Positions 1 to 5,733 are shown, numbered from the stretch's first letter. The stretch is DNA of 5,733 bases from Microcaldota archaeon (GCA_021803405.1 JAJZLO010000008.1:1-5733); one strand, 5' to 3'. Program-made: numbers and translations. The notes: generated from the letters alone by a model not told the origin.

Positions 1-110
1 TAATCTTGTCCTTGTAATTTTGATGACATATACAGCGACATCTGCATCGCATAACTGTCCATGTTGTCCAGACCCCTGCTTTGTTGACTTATTCTTCTCT
101 TTATGACCAT
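1..110 (-). CDS. Possible 5' part of an unrecognised gene running off the left edge
   Basis: A minus-strand frame starting at the ATG at 108-110 stays open to base 1. It reads MVIKRRISQQSRGLDNMDSY and then a Met-rich stretch ending SSKLQGQD. I do not recognise the product. In its favour, it uses AGA, AGG and ATA codons like the confident genes here and lies downstream of alaS on the same strand. Against it, there is no well-placed Shine-Dalgarno (a GAGG lies about 13 bases upstream, rather far) and no clear TATA element. The frame is open further upstream, back to a TAG at 162-164, but has no in-frame ATG, GTG or TTG there. Beyond the TAG the same frame reads MKFDGEWFTFL from an ATG at 195-197, so a broken or recoded longer gene is possible. 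The plus-strand frame across 81-293 uses CGC/CGT arginine codons unlike its neighbours and overlaps the alaS 3' end, so I treat it as a shadow. I see no tRNA or other structured RNA in bases 1-243. Confidence 0.3.
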   Translation of the reverse strand, partial: MVIKRRISQQSRGLDNMDSYAMQMSLYMSSKLQGQD

Positions 111-243
111 GGGCCGCAGCGCCCTCTCTGCCCTGTTACTTGTCGGTTCCGTGTCATTATGCTAAAGGAACGTGAACCATTCTCCATCGAATTTCATGAT
201 GTAGTTCACTATTCTTATGAGGATAAGCATCTAAGAACTCTTT

Positions 244-2928
244 TTATCTGCTTATTATACCTTCTGCGCTTTCCCTTGAACCTCCGCCTTTGAATGCCAA
301 ACCTATGCTTTTCTTAGCGAACTCCAAAGCTCCATACTCTGCATTAGGACCTGCAATACAAACCACCTCTCCTTGCTTGTTCTTTGCAAGTAAGGTAAGG
401 GATGGACGTTCAAGAATTATTTCTGATATAGCCTTCCTAAGTATCTCTCTGCTTCCCTCTTGCTCAATCACAGCGGTGCTTTCTGATGGAGTTATATCAT
501 TTAGAAGCTGTTTTGCTATGACATGAGCAAGCTCTTCATCCTTATCCTTTGATGATTTAAGCAGCAAAGAGTAATCGCTTCGCATCTTTTCAATCTTAAG
601 ATGAACGCTTTCAAGATCCGAGTTAAGTAATGTTGCAATACCGCTTAGCTCGTTATGTTCATTTTGCATATACTCAAGAGCTGCTTTACCTGCAACAAAC
701 TCTATCCTATCAACGCCATCATGAATTCTTGAGGTGTTTATAATCTTTATCATTCCTATTGAGCTTTCATAAGAAGCGACATGGAGCCCTCCGCATGCCT
801 CAGCATCTATAAGCTTGCCATGTTTATCGGTGATTATTATTATACGCATGAGCTTTGCAGGAACGCCATGACCCTGATATATTGTAAAGCCATAGCTTTG
901 CTCAGCATCTGCCCTGCTCATCTCCCTTACCTCAACTGTTATTCCATTGAACAGTATCGAGTTTGCTAGGTCCTCTATAGCCTTTACCTCTTCTGGCATT
1001 AACTTTTCATAATGGGCTATATCTATATGTGCTTTATCCTCGTCCTTTCGTGCGCCTTCCTGCCATGCATGCTTGCCCAATATTGTTCTTGCAGAGGCGC
1101 TTATTATATGCGTTGCGGTATGATGCGCCATCAGTTTTTTTCTTCTTTCTGTATTTACAGTACACATTACTGTTTTACCCTTCGTTATGCTGCCATCTGG
1201 AAGTTTTTTAAGTATATGAACTATTACGTTGCCTATCTTTTGTACATCTTCTACATCTATACCATTTATAGTTCCAGTATCTGATGCTTGGCCTCCTCCT
1301 TCAGGATAAAAAGGAGTTTTGTCAAGTACAACGTACTTATCCTTTACATAAAGTACCTTTGAATTTGATTCTGATTTTAAGTTATAGTATAGCTGCTCGG
1401 TTTTAGGCAGCTCTTCGTTGAAGTCCATATGCAATTTTTTTGTCTTTTCCTTTACTGCAAAGTCCCCTTTTATTATATCTTCATACGCATTATCAGGAAG
1501 AGTTATTTCTTTGTCTTCTGCATTGGCTATAGATGTGATAAGCTCAGGCGTTACGCCGTTGCTTTCATATAGAACGCGCAGCTCATCTTTTGTTATACTT
1601 GTTTTCTTTGAGAGCATATTTGTTATTAGCTTTCCTGCTTTGTTTATTGATGACTCGTATCTTTTTGCTTCTACGTCAATTATTTTTGAGAGTATATCTA
1701 AATTATCCTTGAGCTCTGGATATAATCCATTAAGCTCCGCTGCTTGTTTTTCTGCTATCTCCATTATGCTTATATCCATCTCATACTCTTTTATGAAAGC
1801 AAGAGCTCTTCGCAGTATTACTCTTAGATTGTACCCTCCGCCTATATTTGAAGGTAGAGCCCCATCAGATACCCCAAACAATAGCGTTCTAGTGTGATCT
1901 AGTATAGAGTAAAACGCCTGCATTGGCTTTATTATCTTAGTGTACTCATCACTGCTCAATCCTGCTTTTTTAAGTATCTGTGCCTCTAATCTTTTGTACT
2001 CCTTTGTTTCGGTTACATCAAGCTCACTCGCATGCTTAGCAAATTTTTTGAATGCTACATTGTTCATCTCAAATGGTAATGCTTTTTTTGTCTTGTTTAT
2101 TATGTCATGAAATACAGCATCATAGATATTGTCAAATCCAGTATAGAACCATAACAATCTCTCAAAACCCCATCCTACATCAACAACCTGGCCTTTAAGC
2201 TCATGAACCTTGCCATTTACGCTTTCGAATTGAGTGAATACATTGTTAACCAGTTCAAGTCCATTTGAAAAGCCTTCTAGGCATGGGCCAAACTCTGAGA
2301 AGTCACCCATTGCCCATACATCCTCATTATATACAAGCTCTTCTTTTTTAACGCCAAGTACTCCGGTTAAAAATTTATAATCAAGCTCCATTGTCCTATC
2401 TCTCCAATAGCCTTCTTTTGGATAATTAAAGGCATGCTGACCTGCCATCATGAAACTTGTAAGATGCCTTCCCGTAACCCCTACATTCTCTATATCTCCA
2501 AATCTCAAGCATATCTGTGGAACTATAAGTGGATTTGCATTGTATTCAAAGTGCATAGCTCCATTTTCTATTCTTTGAAAATCCTGTATGCTAGCTATAG
2601 TGAAATAAAGATCCTGCCTCCATCTGCTAACAACAGGATAACGTTTAATAGAAGTATGATTATTCTCCTCGAAGAATTTAGAAAACTTTTTCCACATCTC
2701 TACATATGAAATAGGAGTTGGCTTGTCCTTGAAAAATGAGTACTCGGTATGCTCTGGATCTTCACATGTGTCTCTTTTAGAAATACTCCAAAAGTTCTTT
2801 CCACAAAGTTTGCAGGAGTATCTGTTAAAGCCTTCCTTTTCAAATACCTTTGTTGAGTAGTAGGTTTTAGGATTTTTTGAGAACTCCTTCCTGAGCTCTT
2901 TCTTGTCAAGTTTTATTTCATCAAGCAT
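244..2928 (-). CDS. alaS: Alanine--tRNA ligase, archaeal type, full length
   Basis: This cytoplasmic enzyme charges tRNA(Ala) with alanine using ATP, and its editing domain hydrolyses mischarged Ser- and Gly-tRNA(Ala). The 894 residues fit the archaeal family and read in order. An N-terminal zinc-ribbon-like cluster has C39, C42, C55 and H60. The class II catalytic core spans about 70-280, with a motif 2 region at about 96-118 (RYPVVSRWRQDLYFTIASI) and motif 3 GWGFERL at 252-258. A helical tRNA-recognition region spans about 280-500. The editing domain carries HTATH (H603, H607) and CGGLH (C712, H716), the four expected zinc ligands. The C-terminal DHHA1-type domain ends with the glycine-rich GGGSRESAEG near 881-890. 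Within CGGxH the usual Thr is Leu715. The start is supported by the N-terminal extension typical of archaeal AlaRS and by GGTG (2934-2937) five bases upstream, which fits the extended SD GGAGGTGA. The next gene upstream on this strand, the Exo5-like nuclease, is 109 bp away, so independent transcription is likely. No obvious T-run terminator follows the stop. Confidence 0.97.
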   Translation of the reverse strand: MLDEIKLDKKELRKEFSKNPKTYYSTKVFEKEGFNRYSCKLCGKNFWSISKRDTCEDPEHTEYSFFKDKPTPISYVEMWKKFSKFFEENNHTSIKRYPVVSRWRQDLYFTIASIQDFQRIENGAMHFEYNANPLIVPQICLRFGDIENVGVTGRHLTSFMMAGQHAFNYPKEGYWRDRTMELDYKFLTGVLGVKKEELVYNEDVWAMGDFSEFGPCLEGFSNGLELVNNVFTQFESVNGKVHELKGQVVDVGWGFERLLWFYTGFDNIYDAVFHDIINKTKKALPFEMNNVAFKKFAKHASELDVTETKEYKRLEAQILKKAGLSSDEYTKIIKPMQAFYSILDHTRTLLFGVSDGALPSNIGGGYNLRVILRRALAFIKEYEMDISIMEIAEKQAAELNGLYPELKDNLDILSKIIDVEAKRYESSINKAGKLITNMLSKKTSITKDELRVLYESNGVTPELITSIANAEDKEITLPDNAYEDIIKGDFAVKEKTKKLHMDFNEELPKTEQLYYNLKSESNSKVLYVKDKYVVLDKTPFYPEGGGQASDTGTINGIDVEDVQKIGNVIVHILKKLPDGSITKGKTVMCTVNTERRKKLMAHHTATHIISASARTILGKHAWQEGARKDEDKAHIDIAHYEKLMPEEVKAIEDLANSILFNGITVEVREMSRADAEQSYGFTIYQGHGVPAKLMRIIIITDKHGKLIDAEACGGLHVASYESSIGMIKIINTSRIHDGVDRIEFVAGKAALEYMQNEHNELSGIATLLNSDLESVHLKIEKMRSDYSLLLKSSKDKDEELAHVIAKQLLNDITPSESTAVIEQEGSREILRKAISEIILERPSLTLLAKNKQGEVVCIAGPNAEYGALEFAKKSIGLAFKGGGSRESAEGIISR

Positions 2929-3037
2929 AAAAGCACCAATAATAGAATTTATAATTATAATTTATAGTGTATTATATTATTATATTTAATATTTATTATA
3001 TTTATCAATTACAACTTAATATAGTTTTGTTTACATT
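2929..3037 (-). promoter_or_regulatory. AT-rich leader and probable promoter of alaS
   Basis: The gap between the Exo5-like gene and alaS is almost pure A/T: bases 2970-3005 contain no G or C, and 2941-3010 contain only four. Read on the minus strand it offers several TATA-like elements, including ATTAAATATA (2981-2990) and TATAAATTA near 2957-2966. The promoter therefore cannot be pinned to one box. The first would give a leader of roughly 30 bases, the second a very short one. A weak SD, GGTG at 2934-2937, precedes the alaS ATG. I see no riboswitch-like or T-box-like structure here. Confidence 0.55.
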
Positions 3038-3970
3038 TTACTCCTTCCACCATGCCTTGCACTCTTTTCCGTAGAATTTGCACATGTTACATCTCCAATT
3101 ATTTTCTTTTGAAACAGGCCTTGCCTCCCTATCTCCAGACCAGTACTTCATAGCGTCTACAAGATACTGCTCTAAGGCTGCTTTTTCATATATCAAGTCC
3201 ATTTCAGTGATTATTGAGCCGTTTTTCCTATCAAGATACCTTAGCTTTAAGACATTACTGAGTTTAGGAAGTTTCTTTAACTCCTCAAACATAAGCTTAT
3301 GAATTGTATCTAATCTTTGCAGTTCCTTTTTTACGCCTATAGAGTCAAGTCCTTTTATAAATTCCAATGACATTGCCATTTGTAGTATGCCATTTGAGTT
3401 GGCAAAATTTTCATAATTGTAACCGCCAGAAAGTATATCGTCAAGAAGAAGTTTATATATGGCAAGCTGCATCTTATCCGCGTCTACGCGCAGACTTACA
3501 TTATTACTGCCATTATTAGAGTTTATAGTTTTGTCCTCTACAATTATTGTTTTATCATCAATTATGCGTATCTCATCCAACTGACCTGCAACCCTAAAAC
3601 CGTTTATAGAGCCGTACATACGTATCTCACGGCAGTAGCCATCTTTCTTCAAATTTATAAGGCTGGTATAGTTCTCATAAGCCCATTTGTATAATCTATC
3701 AGGATAGGTAACTGGTTCTACTGGCAATTTCTTAAACACCTTTTCCTGTATAGATGAATGTATAGCTGCACCTTTTATCATCGCAGGAGTATTGTAAAAA
3801 CCTCCAAGTTCGTATAGCTCCATCTGCTTCTCGCACCATAGCTGAGAGGCTATATCCTTTACTGGGACGCTTACTTTTTTAAGACGCACTAGAGCACTTA
3901 CTTTGCCATTCTGCATTTTATATACCAAGTTCATACGTTTATTTTTATCAGACCGCCTACCTATCTTCAT
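3038..3970 (-). CDS. Exo5/Cas4-superfamily PD-(D/E)XK exonuclease with predicted Fe-S cluster
   Basis: This is a predicted single-strand DNA exonuclease of the RecB-like PD-(D/E)XK superfamily, most like exonuclease V (Exo5/Dem1), which acts in DNA repair and replication-end processing. Visible motifs in its 310 residues are a helix with GAAIHSSIQ (H71), GQLDEI (D132), the catalytic strand IIVEDKT (E145, K147), and QLAIY (Q168, Y172), the QxxxY motif. Four cysteines are placed as in the Fe-S members: C46 in SQLWCEKQMELYELG, then C294, C297 and C304 in WRCNMCKFYGKEC near the C-terminus. The run KYWSGDREARPV just before the last three cysteines resembles the end of Exo5 rather than short CRISPR Cas4. 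At 310 residues it is also longer than a typical Cas4 (about 200), and no cas1, cas2 or array is nearby. The first 20 residues are basic and variable. GGAG (3981-3984) ten bases upstream supports this ATG. The gene is divergent from the HAD gene. The family call is from motifs; substrate polarity is not shown by sequence. Confidence 0.85.
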   Translation of the reverse strand: MKIGRRSDKNKRMNLVYKMQNGKVSALVRLKKVSVPVKDIASQLWCEKQMELYELGGFYNTPAMIKGAAIHSSIQEKVFKKLPVEPVTYPDRLYKWAYENYTSLINLKKDGYCREIRMYGSINGFRVAGQLDEIRIIDDKTIIVEDKTINSNNGSNNVSLRVDADKMQLAIYKLLLDDILSGGYNYENFANSNGILQMAMSLEFIKGLDSIGVKKELQRLDTIHKLMFEELKKLPKLSNVLKLRYLDRKNGSIITEMDLIYEKAALEQYLVDAMKYWSGDREARPVSKENNWRCNMCKFYGKECKAWWKE

Positions 3971-3980
3971 CGCAATTATG

Positions 3981-3984
3981 CTCC
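3981..3984 (-). promoter_or_regulatory. Shine-Dalgarno of the Exo5-like gene
   Basis: GGAG on the minus strand lies ten bases before the ATG at 3968-3970 and decides the start over the internal ATG at codon 13. It is part of GCGGAGCATAA (3976-3986), which recurs exactly in front of the pentapeptide-repeat gene. Confidence 0.65.
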
Positions 3985-4010
3985 GCGATCACCAGATCTC
4001 ATCATATATG

Positions 4011-4020
4011 TTTTTATTTA
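4011..4020 (+). promoter_or_regulatory. TATA-like element of the HAD gene, implying a leaderless mRNA
   Basis: TTTTTATTTA is centred about 26 bases before the ATG at 4041, the usual archaeal TATA-to-start-site distance. Transcription would then begin at or within a few bases of the start codon. No Shine-Dalgarno precedes either candidate ATG (4041 or 4053), which fits a leaderless message. The same 70-bp gap (3971-4040) must also hold the promoter of the divergent Exo5-like gene. On the minus strand the candidates are TAAATAAAAA overlapping this same box and CATATATG at 4003-4010, so the two promoters probably overlap. Confidence 0.5.
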
Positions 4021-4040
4021 TTCATAACATTAATAACACT

Positions 4041-4670
4041 ATGTCTAATATAATGGAAAAGGAGCTCTTTATCTTTGATTGGGATGGAACATTGAGCACA
4101 TCCACGTTAATAGTTGCAGCTTCAAGAATCTTTAGGAAAAGCTATAGGCCTAAAAATATAAAGAAAAACACACAGCTCTACAAGCAAATAGGAAAGCGCA
4201 CACTTTCAGTAGAGCTAAAGCAGGATAGCAGCAAGGCCTTTGCTTTTTTGTATGATTTTTATGCAAGAATGTACATGCCAAAAACCAAGAGAGGCTCTAT
4301 CGAACTCCTTTCTTTGTTGAATAAAAAAGGTAAAAAGATAGCTCTTTTCAGCGACTCAAGAAGCTACAGGCTCATGAGTGAAATAAGATCTTTGAATATG
4401 ACAAAGTACTTCGATTTTATACTTAGCGCAAGCAGCGTAGGAGCTTACAAGCCTGACCCAACAGGGATACTTTTCATATTGGACAGGTATGGAATAAAAA
4501 AGAGCAAGGCAGTTTATATAGGTGATACCGTTTCTGATATAATGGCGGCAAGATTTGCAGGAATAAACTCATGTATAGTTGGAGACGGCCTTGAACCATA
4601 TGAAAAGATAAAAAACTCAAAGCCCACTTACTTATTCAAAAGCATAGAAGAGATGTATGAAAATTTGTAA
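4041..4670 (+). CDS. HAD-superfamily hydrolase, phosphoglycolate phosphatase-like (subfamily IA)
   Basis: This is a predicted soluble, magnesium-dependent phosphatase that forms an aspartyl-phosphate intermediate; the likely substrate is a small phosphorylated metabolite such as 2-phosphoglycolate. All four HAD motifs are present in 209 residues: FDWDGTL (nucleophile D13, acid D15), LFSDS (S104), GAYKPDP (K137), and IGDTVSDIMAA (D162, D166). Residues about 18-85 form a small helical C1-type cap between motifs I and II, as in the Gph/PGP group. YKPDP and GDTVSD are typical of the phosphoglycolate phosphatase-like branch, but substrate cannot be assigned from these alone. I chose the ATG at 4041 because of TATA spacing and because the longer reading frame from 3903 would run into the Exo5-like gene and encode an unrelated tail. 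ATG 4053 (MEKELFIFDWDG) is a close alternative. The gene converges with the pentapeptide-repeat gene, with 23 bp between stop codons and no clear terminator. Confidence 0.9.
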   Translation: MSNIMEKELFIFDWDGTLSTSTLIVAASRIFRKSYRPKNIKKNTQLYKQIGKRTLSVELKQDSSKAFAFLYDFYARMYMPKTKRGSIELLSLLNKKGKKIALFSDSRSYRLMSEIRSLNMTKYFDFILSASSVGAYKPDPTGILFILDRYGIKKSKAVYIGDTVSDIMAARFAGINSCIVGDGLEPYEKIKNSKPTYLFKSIEEMYENL

Positions 4671-4693
4671 TCTTTGCTGTTGAATTAAAGTCA

Positions 4694-5305
4694 TTATATA
4701 TCACTAGGCACCTCATATAGACTCTCTTCATTAATCCTGCGTACTGTTGTTAATTGCTCTACATCTAGAACTATTGCTCTTTGTGTATCCACTCCTGCTT
4801 TCTTTAACTCAATAAACTGCGATTCTGCCAAAGTAACCTTATCTAATATTTTTATATACTCTATGCCAATATTTTGCGAGCTCTCTGAAAAAATACGCAA
4901 AGTGGTAAGATTATTTTTGCCAAATATAATACCGTTGGGCAATATATTACTAAACTCCATATCTATACCGTTGATTTTAGAGTATCTAAGATCAAGACCA
5001 TTTATAGAAGTGTTGTATATCTTAATCTGACCAAAGCTTGAAACGTTGGCATCTATCGAAGTCAAATGGCAATTAATAAATGACACATCCTCAAAGACGC
5101 ATCCTGCCAGCTTAGAATTACTAAGTTTAACAGAGTTGAAGATTATTTTTTTAAAGGTAGTGTTTGCGCAGTCTATGCCATCAAGTACTATGGGAGTTAT
5201 CTCTGCTCCATCTGTACAGATCTCAAATCTACCTCCCGTGACCTTAAGCCCAGTAAAATCCCTACGTCCAGCTTTATATGCTGCCATAAAGCTATCAGAA
5301 GTCAT
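4694..5305 (-). CDS. Pentapeptide-repeat protein, function unknown
   Basis: A 203-residue soluble protein without signal peptide or membrane segment. After a short N-terminal helix (MAAYKAGRRDFTGL, a common lead-in for this family), residues 41-125 hold a five-residue register. Successive positions 41, 46, 51, 56 and so on are Leu, Cys, Phe, Phe, Leu, Leu, Phe, Phe, Leu, Ala, Phe, Ile, Ile, Leu, Ile, Met, Ile. Examples are FEDVS, FINCH, LRYSK and MEFSN. This predicts a right-handed quadrilateral beta-helix of about four coils. Residues about 140-203 leave the register and form a helical, acidic tail that may mediate pairing. Known family members include DNA-mimicking gyrase inhibitors (Qnr, MfpA) and many proteins of unknown role. 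Ile and Asn are frequent here instead of the classic A(D/N)LxX, so no particular role is implied. GGAG at 5312-5315, six bases upstream, supports the ATG. The gene is divergent from the TRAM gene and convergent with the HAD gene. Confidence 0.85.
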   Translation of the reverse strand: MTSDSFMAAYKAGRRDFTGLKVTGGRFEICTDGAEITPIVLDGIDCANTTFKKIIFNSVKLSNSKLAGCVFEDVSFINCHLTSIDANVSSFGQIKIYNTSINGLDLRYSKINGIDMEFSNILPNGIIFGKNNLTTLRIFSESSQNIGIEYIKILDKVTLAESQFIELKKAGVDTQRAIVLDVEQLTTVRRINEESLYEVPSDI

Positions 5306-5311
5306 GTTATG

Positions 5312-5382
5312 CTCCGCTTTAACGGCCCTAATTGCTTGAATTTTCCCACCGATTAATAATAAGAGTATAATGATATTTAAAG
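5312..5382 (-). promoter_or_regulatory. Promoter and Shine-Dalgarno of the pentapeptide-repeat gene
   Basis: On the minus strand, CTTTAAATAT (5373-5382) is a good archaeal TATA element. A start site about 25 bases downstream falls near 5350, leaving a leader of about 45 bases that ends in GGAG (5312-5315) and a six-base spacer before the ATG at 5303-5305. Confidence 0.55.
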
Positions 5383-5496
5383 CTTATCTACGAAATTACT
5401 TAAGATTTAGAGTGTATACTTTAAGAATTTAAGGAATAAATATGATTCAGATTGTTAGATATGCTAGAAGGGGTCATTATTAGCCAATTACCGATA

Positions 5497-5507
5497 GTTT
5501 TATAAAT
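5497..5507 (+). promoter_or_regulatory. TATA element of the TRAM-domain gene
   Basis: GTTTTATAAAT in the plus direction, followed about 25 bases later by a predicted start site near 5528. This leaves a leader of about 40 bases before the ATG at 5568. The leader ends with AGAGG (5556-5560), a good Shine-Dalgarno seven bases before the ATG. A separate upstream TATA-like element (5372-5383, shared with the opposite strand) could give a longer transcript. Confidence 0.6.
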
Positions 5508-5567
5508 CAATACCAACAAAATATTAGCATGTAGTAAAGCATAAGCTGATTCTACAGAGGAAACAAC

Positions 5568-5733
5568 ATGTCAGAAGAATATGAAAGAAATGAAGAAGGT
5601 AGAGACAGGGCTAGAGGAGACAGAAGCGACAGAGGAGATAGAAGACCAGGCATGAAGCCTAATTACTTCCTCCCTAAGCCAGTAAAGGTCGGTGATGAAT
5701 TAGACCTTACAATAGAAGCTACGGCTTCAAAAG
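5568..5733 (+). CDS. TRAM-domain RNA-binding protein, 5' part only
   Basis: The first 55 codons of a gene that continues past the right edge. Residues 1-28 are a charged, disordered-looking leader rich in Arg, Gly, Asp and Glu, with repeated RGD/RGDR units. After a linker (MKPNYFLP), residues from about 37 on read KPVKVGDELDLTIEATASK. This matches the first strands of a TRAM domain, an OB-like beta-barrel that binds RNA and is also found in TrmA/RumA and MiaB-type tRNA-modifying enzymes. In archaea small stand-alone TRAM proteins of about 60-100 residues are common, and one from a methanogen has been described as a cold-responsive RNA chaperone. I infer the same class here, since the domain starts near the N-terminus, but a longer enzyme cannot be excluded from the visible part. 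The start is supported by AGAGG seven bases upstream and a TATA element about 65 bases upstream. Confidence 0.8.
   Translation, partial: MSEEYERNEEGRDRARGDRSDRGDRRPGMKPNYFLPKPVKVGDELDLTIEATASK

Noticed and set aside
15..80. C/D-box guide RNA beginning at TTGATGA near base 20
   Set aside because: The C-box first base is wrong and no CTGA D box occurs at the right distance, so the minimum signature is missing.
60..180. tRNA or other structured RNA in the GC-richer patch
   Set aside because: I could not fold a cloverleaf or find the T-loop GGTTCRA consensus in a proper context on either strand, nor recognise SRP or RNase P RNA motifs.
81..293. A 70-codon plus-strand frame starting with TTG and overlapping the alaS 3' end
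   Set aside because: It uses CGC, CGT and CTC codons unlike the neighbours, lacks an SD, and ends inside alaS in low-complexity Leu-rich sequence.
1418..1897. A 159-codon open frame on the plus strand inside alaS
   Set aside because: It lies wholly antisense to the conserved AlaRS gene, is a Ser/Ile/Leu-rich mix without a recognisable domain, and has no SD or promoter. It is the expected shadow of purine-rich codons on the other strand.
3038..3970. CRISPR-associated Cas4 and hence a CRISPR locus
   Set aside because: The protein is longer than typical Cas4, ends like Exo5, and the window has no repeat-spacer array, leader, or cas1/cas2.
3903..4040. Longer N-terminus for the HAD phosphatase
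   Set aside because: It would overlap the start of the Exo5-like gene and add 46 unrelated residues before the DWDGT motif, which normally sits within the first 15 or so. The TATA spacing favours 4041.

Overview
The window looks like a compact stretch of an AT-rich archaeal genome. The main evidence is a full-length alanyl-tRNA synthetase of archaeal layout, with an N-terminal zinc ribbon ahead of the class II core. Supporting signs are the start of a small stand-alone TRAM-domain protein, archaeal-style TATA elements in the gaps, one apparently leaderless gene, and heavy use of ATA, AGA and AGG codons. The lineage cannot be fixed from this sequence. The small genes and short gaps would suit a DPANN-type or other reduced archaeon, but that is inference.

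Layout, left to right. Bases 1-243 hold no confident gene. A minus-strand reading frame enters from the left edge and may be the start of a further gene; upstream, the same frame is split by a TAG codon. Bases 244-2928 (minus) encode alanyl-tRNA synthetase. An extremely AT-rich gap of 109 bp follows. Bases 3038-3970 (minus) encode a PD-(D/E)XK nuclease of the Exo5/Cas4 superfamily with four iron-sulfur-type cysteines, closest by motif to exonuclease V. A 70-bp divergent promoter region separates it from a plus-strand HAD-family phosphatase (4041-4670). That gene converges, with only 23 bp between stop codons, on a minus-strand pentapeptide-repeat protein (4694-5305). A 262-bp divergent gap carries promoter-like elements for both flanks and leads into a TRAM-domain RNA-binding protein that runs off the right edge (5568 onward).

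The genes do not form one pathway. They are mostly separately transcribed housekeeping or maintenance genes: translation (AlaRS), DNA repair or processing (Exo5-like), small-metabolite dephosphorylation (HAD), RNA binding (TRAM), and one pentapeptide-repeat protein of unknown role. There is no CRISPR array, cas operon, insertion sequence, tRNA or rRNA that I can see, so the Cas4-like fold should not be read as a CRISPR locus. The less ordinary items are the long unbroken pentapeptide register, the TAG-split frame at the left edge, the Arg/Gly/Asp-rich TRAM leader, and an 11-bp sequence shared by the ribosome-binding regions of two genes.
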